From NCBI GenBank assembly GCA_009733575.1, contig ML769384.1, forward strand, positions 933,257 to 997,256: a stretch of 64,000 nt of DNA. The letters are read 5' to 3'. A model generated the notes under the pieces. That model saw only the letters and a program-made list of their open reading frames with translations. It ran no database searches and had not been told where the DNA came from. This DNA is from Gymnopus androsaceus JB14. Its lineage: Eukaryota; Basidiomycota; Agaricomycetes; Agaricales; Omphalotaceae. The position numbers and the translations under genes are program-made. Positions within the stretch are counted from its first letter, which is position 1. Each line of letters starts with the position of its first letter. Shown here piece by piece: positions 35,011 to 46,739 of the stretch.

Positions 35011-37491
35011 ATGTCGACTGCTACAGACGTCCTATCGTCTGCTCCTTTTCTTGCTGAACTGTCGCGTACAGTTGAAGAGAAACCCGAGGATCTTTATTCT
35101 GGAAGCTCTGATATACAAAATGCAGCTTTGCAGGCAGCCAAATTTATTTTCGATTTATGTGAGTTGGAAGTAATTCGCGTAATTCCATGCCTAAGCCCAT
35201 TTTTTCCTTAGCCGTTCAGTCGGAAAATATCTCCCAGCGTCATCTAGAAATTCTTATTGCTTCTGTAAATCCATCTGAAGCACCCCAAACGCGTTCACAA
35301 GCGCGGAAGCGGAAACGAAGTCCTAGTCCTCCTGCTCCCCAAGTCACCTTCAAGCAAACTCCCATAGACTCTTTGTTCGTCGAGGGAATGGATGATGACC
35401 AAATTTGGTCCCAACTAGATCTCAGAACCAGCAATATATGTGACGTTCTGGATAGTATTCTGGACAAGGAGGCCGACAGTGATGATTCAGAGGAAAAAGA
35501 CTTGGAATTTGGAGACGATGATGAGGATATCGACGAAGAATTGGATGAAAAGATGCGGGAAGCTATGCGACGCCTGCAGAACGGAGAGGACGTAGACTTT
35601 GCTGAGCTCGGTTTGGACGAATCACTCAAAGAACTTATTCTTGAAGGTGGATTTGATGACGATGAAGACGACAGTGAATCAGACGACGAAGCAGAAGAGG
35701 AAGAGTCGGACAACAGCGTGATTGACAACGCGGAAGAGGAGGTTGCGTTACGAGATCCTTCATCCGACAGCGAGGACGAGGGGCTTCGTTCTATGATGGA
35801 TGTCATTGCTCCAAGACGTTCAGCCCTGAAGAAAAAAGGGAGTTCTGCTAGTCATCCAGAGCTGGACGATGACTTTTTCGACTTGACTGCCTTCAACGCT
35901 CACACCGAGCAGGCAGAAGCCAAAACTGCATCATCTGGTCACCTCGACGATGATGAGGAAGACGATGATGATGACTCTGTCGACTTCTTCGCTCCTGTCA
36001 ACGTCGAAGAGTTTGACGAGGAAGATGCGGATAACAACTCTAGCAGTATGGAAAATTTTCTCCTCGTCGAGTCTTTATTTTCTGACAATTTTTTTGTAGT
36101 GCTATACTATAATGACTTTTTCAAACCTCCAAAGCAGACCAGGCAGCCTTCAAAGCCTACTACAGTCCGATTCCGCGACGAGGTCAGGGTGAAAAAGATT
36201 AAAGCCAAAGGAAAGAATCTCCCGGTGAAGAGCATGTATGAGGACAATGAAGATGACGACGACGAGGATGGAGAGGAAGAGGGCGATGGTTGGCCTGGTG
36301 TACTTGAAGATCAAAATTCTGATGGCTCGGAGGAAGACGGAGATGCAGATATGGAGGAAGAGGGAGATGGAGAGGATGAAAGCGACGGCTCGTCTGATCT
36401 GGAAACGTTTCAGAGGGACGCTATATCCAGGGCAAAGGACGATTTATTCGCGGACTACGAGGATGAAGAAGAGTCACAAGAAGGCATGTCCTTTTTTTTT
36501 TTAAAAAAACATCAAATTTCTCAACTCGTAGCAGATCTCTCCACTCATGAGAAACGGATGGCCGCTCTCAAAGAACAAATTTCAGAGTTTGAAGCAGAAA
36601 ATGTCGGCCCCAAAGACTGGGTTCTCATGGGAGAAGCAGACTCGCGTTCTCGCCCTCAGAATTCTCTACTCGAAGAAGATTTAGAGTTCGAACGGTTGAC
36701 GAAAGCAGTGCCAGTTATCACCGAAGAAGTTGTAAAGGGTTTGGAGGAGCGAATCAAAGCCAGAATACTCGAAAATCGATTCGACGATGTTGTACGCGTC
36801 CGGCCTCTGGAAGATAAACCTTTCCTACCTTCTCGGTTCTTTGAACTGAAAGACACCAAGTCGACTCAGTCCCTGGCCCAAATTTACGAAGATGAGTACG
36901 TCGCTGCTCAGACCGGCGGTGTTGCAGGCGAAGACCGTGATGGAAAGCTCAAGCAAGAGCACGAAGAGATAGAAAAGCTTTGGGAGGGCATTTGTCATAA
37001 ATTAGATGCTCTCTGTAACACTCACTTTACTCCGAAACAGGTAAGACTGAATTTGTTGATACATCTATAGCCACTAACTGACCACCTCTCCTATACAGCC
37101 CAAAGCTACGATATCTACAATCTCGAACGTCTCCACTGCCACTTTGGAGTCTGCACTTCCGACTGCGAAATCTGTCGGAACGATGCTTGCGCCCGAAGAA
37201 GTTTTTGCACCTACGCCTTCCGACCTGCGCTCCAAAAGCGAGATGACTCCTGCCGAAAAGCAATCATTGCGACAGAAGGAGCGCAAAGCTAAGAAAAAGA
37301 CTCGAGATGCCCTCGACAAAAGTACCGACAAGTACGCGCGCGCACAGAAGGGTGGCTCTCTGAAGAAGCAGAAGCAGGATGCTTTGAAGAGTGTTGTCAA
37401 GTCTGGGAAGGGGGTTACAGTTGTCGGGAAAACCAGGAAGGATATCCTGGAGAAGGGCAAGGGGAAGGACAAAAAGCCCAAGAGCTCATGA
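35011..37491 (+). CDS. MPP10: U3 snoRNP component Mpp10
   Basis: SSU-processome protein needed for early 18S rRNA cleavages, nucleolar. Start MSTATDVLSS at 35,011, intron after KFIFDL, then SENISQRHLEILIAS and a KRKRSP basic patch, DDDQIWSQLDLRTSNICDVL, and very long Asp/Glu tracts (about 35,460-36,480) as in all Mpp10. Conserved core follows: STHEKRMAALKEQISEFE, PKDWVLMGEADSRSRPQNSL, DLEFERLTKAVPVITEE, IKARILENRFDDVVR, KSTQSLAQIYEDEYV, EEIEKLWEGICHKLDAL, PKATISTISNVSTATLESAL, MLAPEEVFAPTPSDLRSKSE and a Lys-rich tail. Two introns (about 36,048-36,101 and 36,487-36,531) happen to be open in frame. Head-to-head with the coiled-coil gene, 279 bp apart. Confidence 0.9.
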
Positions 37492-37707
37492 GTGTGTCAG
37501 TTACTTGTAGTAGTGATTCAACGTAGTAGCTCTACAATTAGAAACATGCGTTCGTCGCTCCGAATACTACTACGAATGGCCCCAGTACATCGCGTGCCAG
37601 TGACAGCGTGATAACACGGCGTTACGGTCACATTAAACGGAGTCTTTTTAACGACCACTACCAGTCTCCTATAACTTCAAAAGCAAGCCTACTTTTCCTT
37701 GACGCAA

Positions 37708-39350
37708 TGTCTGCTTATGAAAAAGCTCGTCTGGAAAACATTGCAAGGTCAGCCTGCCGTCTAGCGTTTACACCTATTCTAATTCCACTGTACAGGAACA
37801 AGGAGTTGCTGAAATCATTAGGCCTCGACAAGCCCTTCTTTGAACCCACTGAGAAACCTCGAAAGCAGAAGAATACTGCTCAGAAGCGGAAGCTCGAACA
37901 ACCTGAAACTGCAGATTCCGCGACGCCACACCAAAAGTCGCTCGTTCAGCCTCAGACTCTGTATCAGGGACTCCTTCTGTTCGTAGATCGGGACGAAACA
38001 GTGGAAAAGTTATCGACTACAGAAAAGAAAAGATTAACGAAGACTACATTCCTGATTCCTTCAAGGCTGGGATCAGAGTCAGCAAGAATGCTGGTCCAAT
38101 GGGCCGCGAAGACGGGAAACGTGTTCATGACCCGTGAGTGCTGAGTTTTTCTCTCTACCCTATTTCATGCCACTAACAGAGTCGTTTACCAGAAAAAAAT
38201 TTGGCTCTATTCCTGGAATCGAGGTCGGAACCTGGTGGGAGACCAGACAAGGGTGCAGCACCGACTCAATTCACGCGTAAGTTTCGCTGGTACTTATATG
38301 TCAGAACTTATTCTGAATCTCTTCGTAAGGCCTTGGGTTGCAGGAATCTCGGGTGGTCCAGATGGTGCCTACAGCGTTGCTTTAAGCGGAGGATACGATG
38401 ACGACGTCGATGAGGGATATGCGTTGTGAGTTTTCATGCATATGAACGTTTCGATTGATTAACGGCTTCAAAAGTACATATACTGGCTCGGGTGCGGTAC
38501 GATCCTAACACAGTGATTCCTTTTCTCAACCAGCCCCACAGGTGGACGTGATCTCAAAGGCACGAAAGCTGCACCCAAAAATGTTGGTCATCTCAAATTC
38601 TAATAGTGTCATGCGCCTAACATTGTTTAGCTTCGCACCGCGCCTCAAAGCTCGGATCAGTCTTTCGAAAATTCTGTTCGTGTTATTTCATTGCTTTATA
38701 TATTCATTATCATTGACTAGGCGTCTTCAGTTCAACGCTGCTCTGAAGGTAGCATTTTTTATCTATGAGCTATTCTCTCTTCACTAAATGGATCTTTAGC
38801 GGTCGTCTGTGACTAAGAAACCTGTAAGGGTCATTCGCGGATTCAAGTCGAAATCAAACTATGCACCCACCGAGGGGTAAGTGAACCACAGCGGTATTGT
38901 TTACTATCGCTCACGTCTCTAGGTATCGCTACGATGGTTTATATGTCGTCGAGTCGGTGAGAAACATCTTTAAATATCTGCCCCGATGACTGAATTCTCG
39001 CTCAGGCCTGGATGGAAAAAGGCTTGAATCCAAAGGGCTATCTAGTTTGCAAGTACTTATTCAAGGTAAAGTATATTTCTTCCAGTGCATGATATGTCCG
39101 TACTGATTGAGCTCTTTAGCGTCTTCCTAATCAACCAGCGATACCCATCCGAAGCTCGGGGGACCGCACAAAGACTACCGACGGCGACGAAGAGCCTGAA
39201 ACGACGACGCTGAAGGCTCAGATCTGTAGCCTCTTCCTTGACGATATATTTCGACCCGTGTCTTCTTGCCAAAATGTATCGAATAATTTCGAGAATTTAC
39301 ATACAATTGTAACATTATTTCTTCTTTCATCTGTATATAATCCTTACTAG
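37708..39350 (+). CDS. SRA (YDG) domain protein, UHRF1-like
   Basis: SRA domains bind methylated, often hemimethylated, CpG DNA; fungal genomes carry stand-alone versions. Start MSAYEKARLENIAR, intron, then NKELLKSLGLDKPFF and a basic linker. The SRA core is spread over small exons: SKNAGPMGREDGKRVHDP, KKFGSIPGIEVGTWWETR, VAGISGGPDGAYSVALSGGY, DDDVDEGYAL, TYTGSGGRDLKGTK, RVIRGFKSKSNYAPTEGYRY, GLYVVESAWMEKGLNPKGYL, VCKYLFKRLPNQPAIP, and a Thr/Glu tail. No RING or PHD is present. The frame changes once in the linker near 37,925, where CCACACC seems to hold an indel. Two partial copies lie at 44,395 and 57,418. The base-flipping pocket residues seem to be present but were not checked individually. 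Confidence 0.8.
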
Positions 39351-39937
39351 AAAGCATCGAATACTTCTGATCCGGCGCCTTCGCCCAGTACGAATTAGTA
39401 ATAGTAACAGATGATTCTTTGTTTCTCGAACACTGGCTCCCTGAATAGCTATGGCCTTGGGTTTTGTATGACGGTAGATTTCACGGAATATTCTGCCCGT
39501 TACTTTGATGGAGCGTACTCCATTTACTACACATCCTACTACTACTCTCCGGAGACATTTCTACAATACATTTGGAGATCTTTACTTTTATATTCAACTC
39601 TTACCGATTTGAATGCTAACCCTTGCAGTCTTTAGCAGTCTAGGTCAGCCTATTGTGTGACAGGATTCATCGGCCGCCGAACGACAGTGTGAGTCTCAGT
39701 CATCCTCCGAGTCAGAGCTCTTGATTTCTTCTGATGTTGTAGCCGTTGACCATGTAACTTATAGTGGAGTATACGTTTCGCTCCGGCTGGCTGCTGCGTC
39801 GATTTGTCGTCTTCCTTCTATGAGTAGAGATGCTATTGCCAATGTCCAACAAAACAATGATTGTCCCGATGCTGGGGAAGTCTGTATGAAGAACCACATA
39901 AAAGCTGCGTAAAGCAAAAACTGGATCCTGCTCCACC

Positions 39938-42563
39938 ATGTTAGGAACTGTCGTTAAAGCCATATTTGCTTTCATCTTCATCTCAAGCGCATACATCCTC
40001 TTCGGATTCGTTTATCGATACTATCAAAGATCTCTCAAGTTTTTGAGAGGTCCTCCAAGATCTTCACTCCTCACCGGTGGGTGTTCATGCTGTCTCATTA
40101 CCTTTCAAACTCACCAGCCCATTATAATTAGGAAACGACTATGAAATAATTCACCAAGAAGTGGAGTCATATTTATTTTTTTGCTCCTGCGTTTGTCACA
40201 CTCATATACATCCAATTTTTGAAGGAGGTCAACGTTATCGAAAACAAATGGTTCAATGAATACGGGACTGCTTTTCGAACGAGCACCTGTTATGGAGTAA
40301 GTGGATCCAATGTCGAGCATTTTCTAATCATCATACTAATGCTCATCATGTCATTTCTCACAGGAAGACGCGTTAATGGTGGCCGATCCCCGCGCCCTGC
40401 AATACGTTCTCCACACTTCAGGGTATCGGTTCCCAAAAAGCATTGACTCGCAGCAGATAACCAAAATGATGTTTGGACGTGGGTGAGTGTTTTTGTTACT
40501 TAGGTTGCTTGAGCTGGATTAATTTGTTTTTGGGGGCCGTTTAGTATTCTGTGGGCAGAAGGTAGATCTTTTGTAGTCATACTCATGCTAAAGGCTCATT
40601 TAATATGAAGGCGAAGTCCATAACCGACAGAGGAAAGCTCTGAACCCTGCTTTTTCTGCTACTCAGTTGCGACAATTTCTGAGTTTGTTCCAACGTTCTA
40701 CTGCTCGAGTAAGCTCAACCTTTTGCTTTTGATTTCGGAATACGAGCTGTTAATTGGGTTTCTCAGCTGGCTAACAAATGGAAAGAAGAGCAACTGGTCA
40801 GCTCAGTCGTCAACGTGTCGCAATGGCTTCCAAAGATCACATTAGACGTTATTGGTGAAAGTAATTCTAACAAATATTGTATACCATTCATCCGCTAATT
40901 AACAACCCAGGTGCATTCGATTACAAGTTTGGAGCACTTGATGGCCATGCAAACGAGCTGGGCGAAATTTTCAAGCATATGTTGTATGTATTCTTTGCGA
41001 CTCTCGAATTATATTTTCTTAAAGCTATATCCTTACGCCTCAGTGCCGATTCCCGTCTCTACCCCCAAACACGGATTATACTCTTCCGAGCCTTCCGGCG
41101 GTCCTTCCCACTCCGCTGGCGAACTTTTTGTGCCGATTCCCAACCAAAGAAGAAACGAGGTTCAGGGAGTTTTCGGATGCATCTAAGAAGGTTGCCAAGT
41201 CTGTCTTTAGGACCGCGACCGAGGCAGCCAATGGACAAGAAGACTCAAAAGGGAGCAAAGATGTACTCAGTGTCTTGCTCCGTTCTAATTTAACTGAAGA
41301 TCCGAAGAAGGCCCTTGACGAGGATGAGGTACTTTCCCAAATGGCGTACGTACTAGTATTGCTGAAGAATATATCTAACTAACGAGGGCTCTACAAGGAC
41401 GATCATGCTTGCAGGTCATGAGACAACTGCATCCACTACTACCTGTAGACTTATCCCCCAATGATACCTCAGTATAGGCTAACTATCGCTTCTCTAGGGC
41501 TGCTTTTTGAGCTGGCTAAATCCCCTAAAGATCAACAGAGGGTTTATGCTGAAATCCGAGATGTGCGAGCCCGTATTGGTGTAGAAGCGGAGTTGGCTGT
41601 CAGTGATTACGACTCGATGCCTTTCTTTAACGCTGTTATCAAGGTTTGATTCCTGTTGTCTTGAGCAGTAGCAATTTCCCGCTGATGACCCGCGCTCGCA
41701 GGAAGCACTGAGACTACACCCTATAGTAAGTTTCCTAGACGGGCTCTTCAATAACTCATGATCATTGCTACCACGTCTGCAGGTTCCGACCCTCGCTCGA
41801 CAAGCAGCCTCGGACGATAGCATTCCACTTGACTTTCCTATCATTACCGAGTCCGGGGAAGAAATCTCGCAAATACCTGTTAGCAAGGGACAGCGGATTG
41901 TTCTTTCCATTGCAATGTATAACAGGTAGGCTAAGCTCAAGTCTACCATGATGCGATTTCTTACTGCCAACCAATAGGTTGACCCAAGTATGGGGCGACG
42001 ATGCCAATGAATGGAAACCAGAGCGGTTTATTATCGATTCGAAGAAGAAGACGGCTCTTGGAGTTTACGCCAATCTGTGAGTACAAAGTAATTGAACAAG
42101 GTGGAAGCTATTCTTACTGATCTATTTAGAATGTCATTCAGTAAGCGACTCTTTATAGTGTCCAGGATATATTGACAGCCCGCAATTTCTCAAGGTGCTG
42201 GTGTAAGAGCCTGCATAGGGTGAGTGAGGTATACATATGCGCGTACTGTGCCCACTGACATTTTTGGCGATGTAGCTGGCGATTTGCGTAAGTACCTTTC
42301 TTTTACAGTGATTTCTGCAGTATAACAACGCCTTCCAGCATAATGGAACTCCAAGCAATCCTCTTCGGTCTCCTCGAGAAGTTTGAATTTTCTCCTCCAC
42401 CAGGGGGGTTGGACGACATCCAACGCGTACCAGGTATATCTTGCGTTGTATCTCCTGAAACTTTCCTCAATACCTCTACGCAGCGGGAATAATGATACCG
42501 ATGAAGAAGAACAACTGGCAAGAAGGAGTTCAGATGCCGTTGCATGTCAAGGCTCGTGAATGA
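39938..42563 (+). pseudogene. Cytochrome P450, copy 1 (one-base deletion relative to copy 2)
   Basis: Membrane-anchored monooxygenase; substrate unknown. Start MLGTVVKAIFAFIFISSAYI gives the TM anchor, then RGPPRSS. Exons carry ALMVADPRALQYVLHTSGYR, WAEGEVHNRQRKALNPAFS (helix C), the I-helix oxygen-binding AGHETTAST, EALRLHP (ExxR), the PERF-type WKPERFIID, and the heme loop FSAGVRACIGWRFA with its Cys ligand split by introns at 42,131-42,292. Ends at 42,563. Relative to copy 2 one C is missing near 41,104 (GGTCCTTCCC versus GGTCCCTTCCC), which throws RAFRRSLPTPLANF out of frame. Apart from that all motifs and about a dozen introns are intact, so a sequencing slip is possible. CYP family not assigned. 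Confidence 0.75.
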
Positions 42564-42752
42564 GGGAGGCGGACAAGGGTTAAGTGGCGCAAGTAGTAGT
42601 ATAAAATGTCGGCATTGGAATTATGCATGGGCGCGGATGCTCTGTAGATTGGTTGAGAATTGGGAATGGTATAAAGGATGAGCGGCTGTCTGGTTTTATG
42701 CTGCTTTGTAACACTTGCAGTTTTAAATTATTGTCTCTTCACTACATATCGT

Positions 42753-44394
42753 AGCGCCACTTGCGTGGCAATCCTCGACTGGTTCAAGGGCTTGACCTTC
42801 TTGAAGTCCTGCTGTATTCTACCAGCAATATAACAGTACAATAAACAAATATGTACAAGCTAAATAGTACCATCTACAAAAAAGGGTTAGAAATCCATGC
42901 ATACTGACAGCCCCAATCGGAACAGTGTGCAGCAAATTGCCATATATACCAAACATTGTCATCCTTAAACCCATACGCTGCCAACTGATAATAGTAGTCT
43001 TTTCCGCTGTCTAGAATTCCTGGCCAGCTAGAATGCCAAATACCCTTGTAGAAGAGAGTATCGTCCTAAGAAAGAACGAGCAGAGCGCTAGTCGGGTCGA
43101 AGCAACGCTTCACCTATAGTAGGTAGCGATTATCCGAGTCTACAGGCTCGGATATCGAAGAAGTGGGACTAGAATCGAACAAGTTATATGTTCGACGCGT
43201 CGCGAATGGCGACGAGGACACGGTCACGAAGAGATCAGATAGATTATGAGATTAAGCTTATCAAGCAAGATCTCGTATGAAGAAACAACGAAGAAAGACC
43301 GCTACTCTGTAGACAGTCAGTGTCGAAGAGATCCTGCTAAACTACCGTTCACGCAGGTGGTGGTTTTGGGGGAAAAAAGAGATAATATTTGGGGAAGAAT
43401 CGACGTAGTATAAGAAAGACAAAAAATAAGGTTCATGCATGACTTTTTAATTAAGGATTGACGTCGGGCTTCTTTGATAGTTCAACTCGGTTCCGGATCA
43501 GGAAGAGTCGGGGTACCTCTTGACGCGTTCCCCTACGACGATAGAGAGTGGACAAAGCTCTCCGCAGAGTTGGCAAGGCTCTGGCGTCGTAGTGGAGGCC
43601 CGGACTCTCCTTCACGTTCTCCTCGTATCCCTTGAAGCGTAAGTAGTGAGGAAAGGGAAAAGAAAGGGAGTGAAGGACATTGAGAGTTAAGAAAATTATG
43701 GAGTATCGTAGAACGAATCGAGAATGATTATATCGATGAGTGAAGCGACCAACTCCTCTACACCCTCTCCTCCCCAAAGTGATCTCCGAAGTGCCGGACA
43801 AGTATCCACAGCTATGAAATCTGGCGAAGCGTTATGCCTGCATACAACCCAACCAAGGTCCAAAAGCCACATCCAGATGGTATCATCATGCTGCATGGGC
43901 GGAAAGTTTGTGTTTCGCAAAAGTGCCACATTTCCAAACATTAGTTTAGGATAAAGGACAATGACATGGGTAGCTGATACGAGAATCATGTGCGCTGTAG
44001 AAGGTGATGCAAGTATGTGTTTCCCTTTGTTCAATCGACGATCTACATGACTTTGCAACTCAGTTAAACTGAGATTTTTCAAGTTTTGGCGACGCAGATA
44101 ATCATATTCAGGCAGAGTCCAACACGGTACGGAGGAGAGACAGGTTTGATATATATCAATCAGAATCTACATATTAACAAAAATAACGGTCAAATACCAA
44201 CGACAAATGAAGACGATGGCGTAGACGAAGAAAGTATTGAAAATTGAAAAATTCAAGCAAGGGACGGAACGTGGCTTAACGTGGATGGTGGGAAAGACTT
44301 TCCTAAAACTCAGGTTTCAGTCGGTTTTTGTCCGATCATTGTCTACAGAACCCTCCCTTCCCTTTGGTCAGAGTTGGGGAAAATAAAATGGGAT
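42753..44394. other. Insertion between P450 copy 1 and the first SRA fragment
   Basis: In the copy-2 locus the P450 3' flank passes, apart from a MITE, directly into SRA-gene sequence (TCTCTTCACTAAATGG, 57,408). Here the same flank stops after TCTCTTCACTACAT and SRA similarity resumes only near 44,395, so about 1.6 kb has been inserted or replaced. It contains one unidentified minus-strand frame (next entry) and no clear terminal repeats. Confidence 0.5.
43696..44160 (-). CDS. Unidentified ORF with Trp-rich motif
   Basis: An open frame of about 150 codons ending at 43,724 or just beyond, without a convincing start. It contains LKNLSLTELQSHVDRRL, GNVALLRNTNFPPMQHDD, TIWMWLLDLGWVVC and ALRRSLWGGEGVEELVASL. 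The WLLDLGW and ALRRSLW blocks faintly recall the C-lobe of aminoglycoside-phosphotransferase-like proteins, but the HGD catalytic motif is not visible, so I do not assign it. It may be a fragment carried in by the insertion. Confidence 0.3.
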   Translation of the reverse strand: MDIYQTCLSSVPCWTLPEYDYLRRQNLKNLSLTELQSHVDRRLNKGKHILASPSTAHMILVSATHVIVLYPKLMFGNVALLRNTNFPPMQHDDTIWMWLLDLGWVVCRHNASPDFIAVDTCPALRRSLWGGEGVEELVASLIDIIILDSFYDTP

Positions 44395-44840
44395 CGTCTG
44401 ACCAAGAATCATTTGCAGGTTCAAGTCGAAATCAAACTATGAGGTTAACTGAACCACAGCGCTGTTTGTTCCGACGTCTCTATAGACATATGGAGATTTC
44501 TTCCAGTCCATAATGTGCGGACCCGTACCGATTGAGCTCTTTAGCGTCTTCCTAATCATACCCAAAGCTCGGAGACGACAACTGGAGACAAGTGACCTGA
44601 AAACAAAGACACTAATGTTCTGATACCCTGTACCGGCAGGTTAAACGCATAGCTGCCCCCTTTCATAGGCCAAAGGGGATGAGCGTGAAGTTATTAATGG
44701 CAGTTGACTTTCAACTGTGTTCGTCATCTGGTATATCTTCTTCAGGCCTGGATGGAAAAAGGCTTGAATCCAAAGGGCTATCTAGTTTGCAAGTACTTAT
44801 TCAAGGTGAAGTAGACTTCTTCCAGTCCATGAGTTGCCCC
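44395..44840 (+). pseudogene. SRA-gene fragment 1
   Basis: Dispersed pieces of the 3' half of the SRA gene: TTCAAGTCGAAATCAAAC (as 38,855), GAACCACAGCG, a copy of the 39,115-39,230 segment (GAGCTCTTTAGCGTCTTCC), and then a near-identical 64-bp copy of 39,003-39,066 encoding AWMEKGLNPKGYLVCKYLF. Order and frame are scrambled, so it is dead. A closely related fragment follows P450 copy 2 (57,418-57,830), including a shared GCAGTTGACTTTCAACTG segment absent from the intact gene, so the two fragments were duplicated together. Confidence 0.75.
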
Positions 44841-44847
44841 CGTACTG

Positions 44848-45429
44848 GGATAATTCTCTTTCGCAACCCCATTCAAGTTGGCAGTAACAACCCCTTTGAC
44901 AACCCCACGTAACGCTGGTGGTTACATCGGAGTCCTAACGGGTCACAGAGAATGAATATTCTGTATTTGAGGAGTGATGCGAACGTTGCTATGTCCTCTA
45001 TGTATTTGCCTTGAGATGCTGGGTGGAGGAGCTTGAACCAAAAGGAAAAGTGTTTTTTTGGGTTAGGGCAGAATTATTCTGACAAAACAGCCATCATATT
45101 TTTAACTTAAAAGCATTGGTGGGCCCCCGCCCCAACTACACCTGATTGATTTTCTTTTTAAAAAAATGTCGGTGAGCACATATCCCGCCGCCTGTCCCAG
45201 CCATGTGCTGAGCCCAATTAATTTTTTTGATATTTATTTTATGATTTTTTGAGCGCCATCCCACCCCGTGCCAACCCCGTGCACGTAAACCTGATGAATG
45301 GTTACAATCACCTGTTTCTTAAAATAGTAGAGGCGCCTTGGTGCTAAGCAGCAAAGGTTCGGAGTGACTGCAATCACATGATCATTTGGGGGTTGTTACT
45401 GCCAACGGGGTTGCGAAATAGAATTATCC
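44848..45429. mobile_element. Inverted-repeat (MITE-like) element, 582 bp
   Basis: Left end GGATAATTCTCTTTCGCAAC continues to GTTGGCAGTAACAACCCC; the right end is its reverse complement (GGGGTTGTTACTGCCAAC to GAATTATCC), differing by one substitution and a 6-nt ATTCAA insertion in the left arm. The arms are about 42-48 bp. The interior has no coding capacity and is rich in C-tracts and T-tracts. A target duplication was not recognised, so the element class is open. Confidence 0.7.
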
Positions 45430-46100
45430 TATCAGCAAGTTGGGATGCATGGAGTGTATGGGTGCATGGCAGCCATGCCAATTTTGGGCGCTTGATCAGA
45501 AATTCTCCACACATTGCAAAAGTATGGAGTACGTTATAAGTATAGGAAGCATAGCAGTTGTCGAACTTACTTTTTAGTTAAAATGGTCATTATATTCTAT
45601 TAGAGAATTATGTCAAAATAGGATTTCATTGGGATGGTAGTCTGCAAAACAGTTTACATAGAATGCTGTGAATACATCTAGGCTGTTATAATGTGCTAGT
45701 TCTTGGCTGCAAGGAAGAGCTCTCAAGCCATACATAGGGATAATAAAAGAGCATGAGCTGCATTTATGGCTTGAAAGCCCAGCTCATCTTCATCAATGAT
45801 GATGGCTACTGTATCCTGGCAAGGGTGGCCATACCATGAAGGAGTGCAATGGATCCGCTCACAATGCATCCCACATATACCTCTGTATTATATAAGCCTG
45901 CGCTCAACAAGGTGAGCACATAAGGCTATCAGTTTGTCAAGTTGTTGGTCGGTGAGAAGCAATTGACTGAGTGCATTGTACCAGTTTGAGCAGTGCCATG
46001 GCTTCTTCACAGCAGTATATGTTGTGATTCAGGACATCAGTGCAATTGACACAAAGGAGTGCCATGGAAGTGAGCTGGGCATTCAACATGGACCTGTCAA

Positions 46101-46738
46101 GTGACAAATGCCACCAAGGCCAATCTTCCTCTTTCCACCACTTCTGACCTGCACAAATGGGACGCTGAGTTTATGCTCACTATTACTGACTTTGTGGGTG
46201 CTCAAAATTTTCAATATAGCATGAGCAACATTGACTTTAAGTTCTTCATCAAGAGCACCTGGAAAATGGTATATCCTTTTTTGAAAGAGCTCAAGGATAA
46301 TCCAACAATTGCCACCCTCGTAAGTATTCAACATCTCATATCTTCAGCTCTGATTCCTGTCTATTGCAGGTTCACAATCAAATCTGCACCTACCAAAGCA
46401 AAAGTGGCAAGAAAGCAATGTCAGTTGTTGCCCAGAGACCCAACACACACTTGAGGATGATATTGAAGAATGCACAACATGGGTTGCAATTCAGCTTCAT
46501 GAGGACCACTGGGCTTATGACTCACCTGGACACACTGTATGTCCAGTTTATTTCATATTTCCATATACTAATGTATGCTAAGCAAGCTACAAGCTCTGGT
46601 GCAATGAGAGGTTTGATGATCCTTGAAACTTTTGCCTACCACTCTGAGCTTACCAGGATGTTCAAGGCCAAATTGAAATCTGGATTCCCTGCTGGTGCAT
46701 TGGTGCTAGCTGAAGCTACAAGAGCTTGCTCCGGCTAG
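46101..46738 (+). pseudogene. DUF6532-like basidiomycete protein remnant
   Basis: Pieces read LHKWDAEFMLTITDFVGAQ, FIKSTWKMVYPFLKEL, an intron at about 46,319-46,368, HNQICTYQSKSGKKAM, and after two frame changes VCPVYFIFPYTN, FDDPETFAYHSELTRMF and FPAGALVLAEATRA. The order (WDAEFMLTFTDWVGAQ-type start, WxxVFP, later LxxE/ATRA end) recalls the DUF6532 proteins abundant in Agaricomycetes, often near transposons. This family call is from memory and uncertain. Frame changes and stops suggest a relic. Confidence 0.4.
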
Positions 46739-46739
46739 C

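Noticed and set aside
35240..35806. 188-codon Ser-rich minus-strand ORF
   Set aside because: Antisense of the MPP10 Asp/Glu tracts.
9300..42563. Secondary-metabolite gene cluster (methyltransferase, P450s)
   Set aside because: No core synthase (PKS, NRPS, terpene cyclase) is present and the genes are separated by tens of kb of housekeeping genes.
43140..43200. A GAATCGAAC stretch reminiscent of a tRNA T-arm (minus strand)
   Set aside because: No matching acceptor stem, D-arm or anticodon arm could be folded around it.
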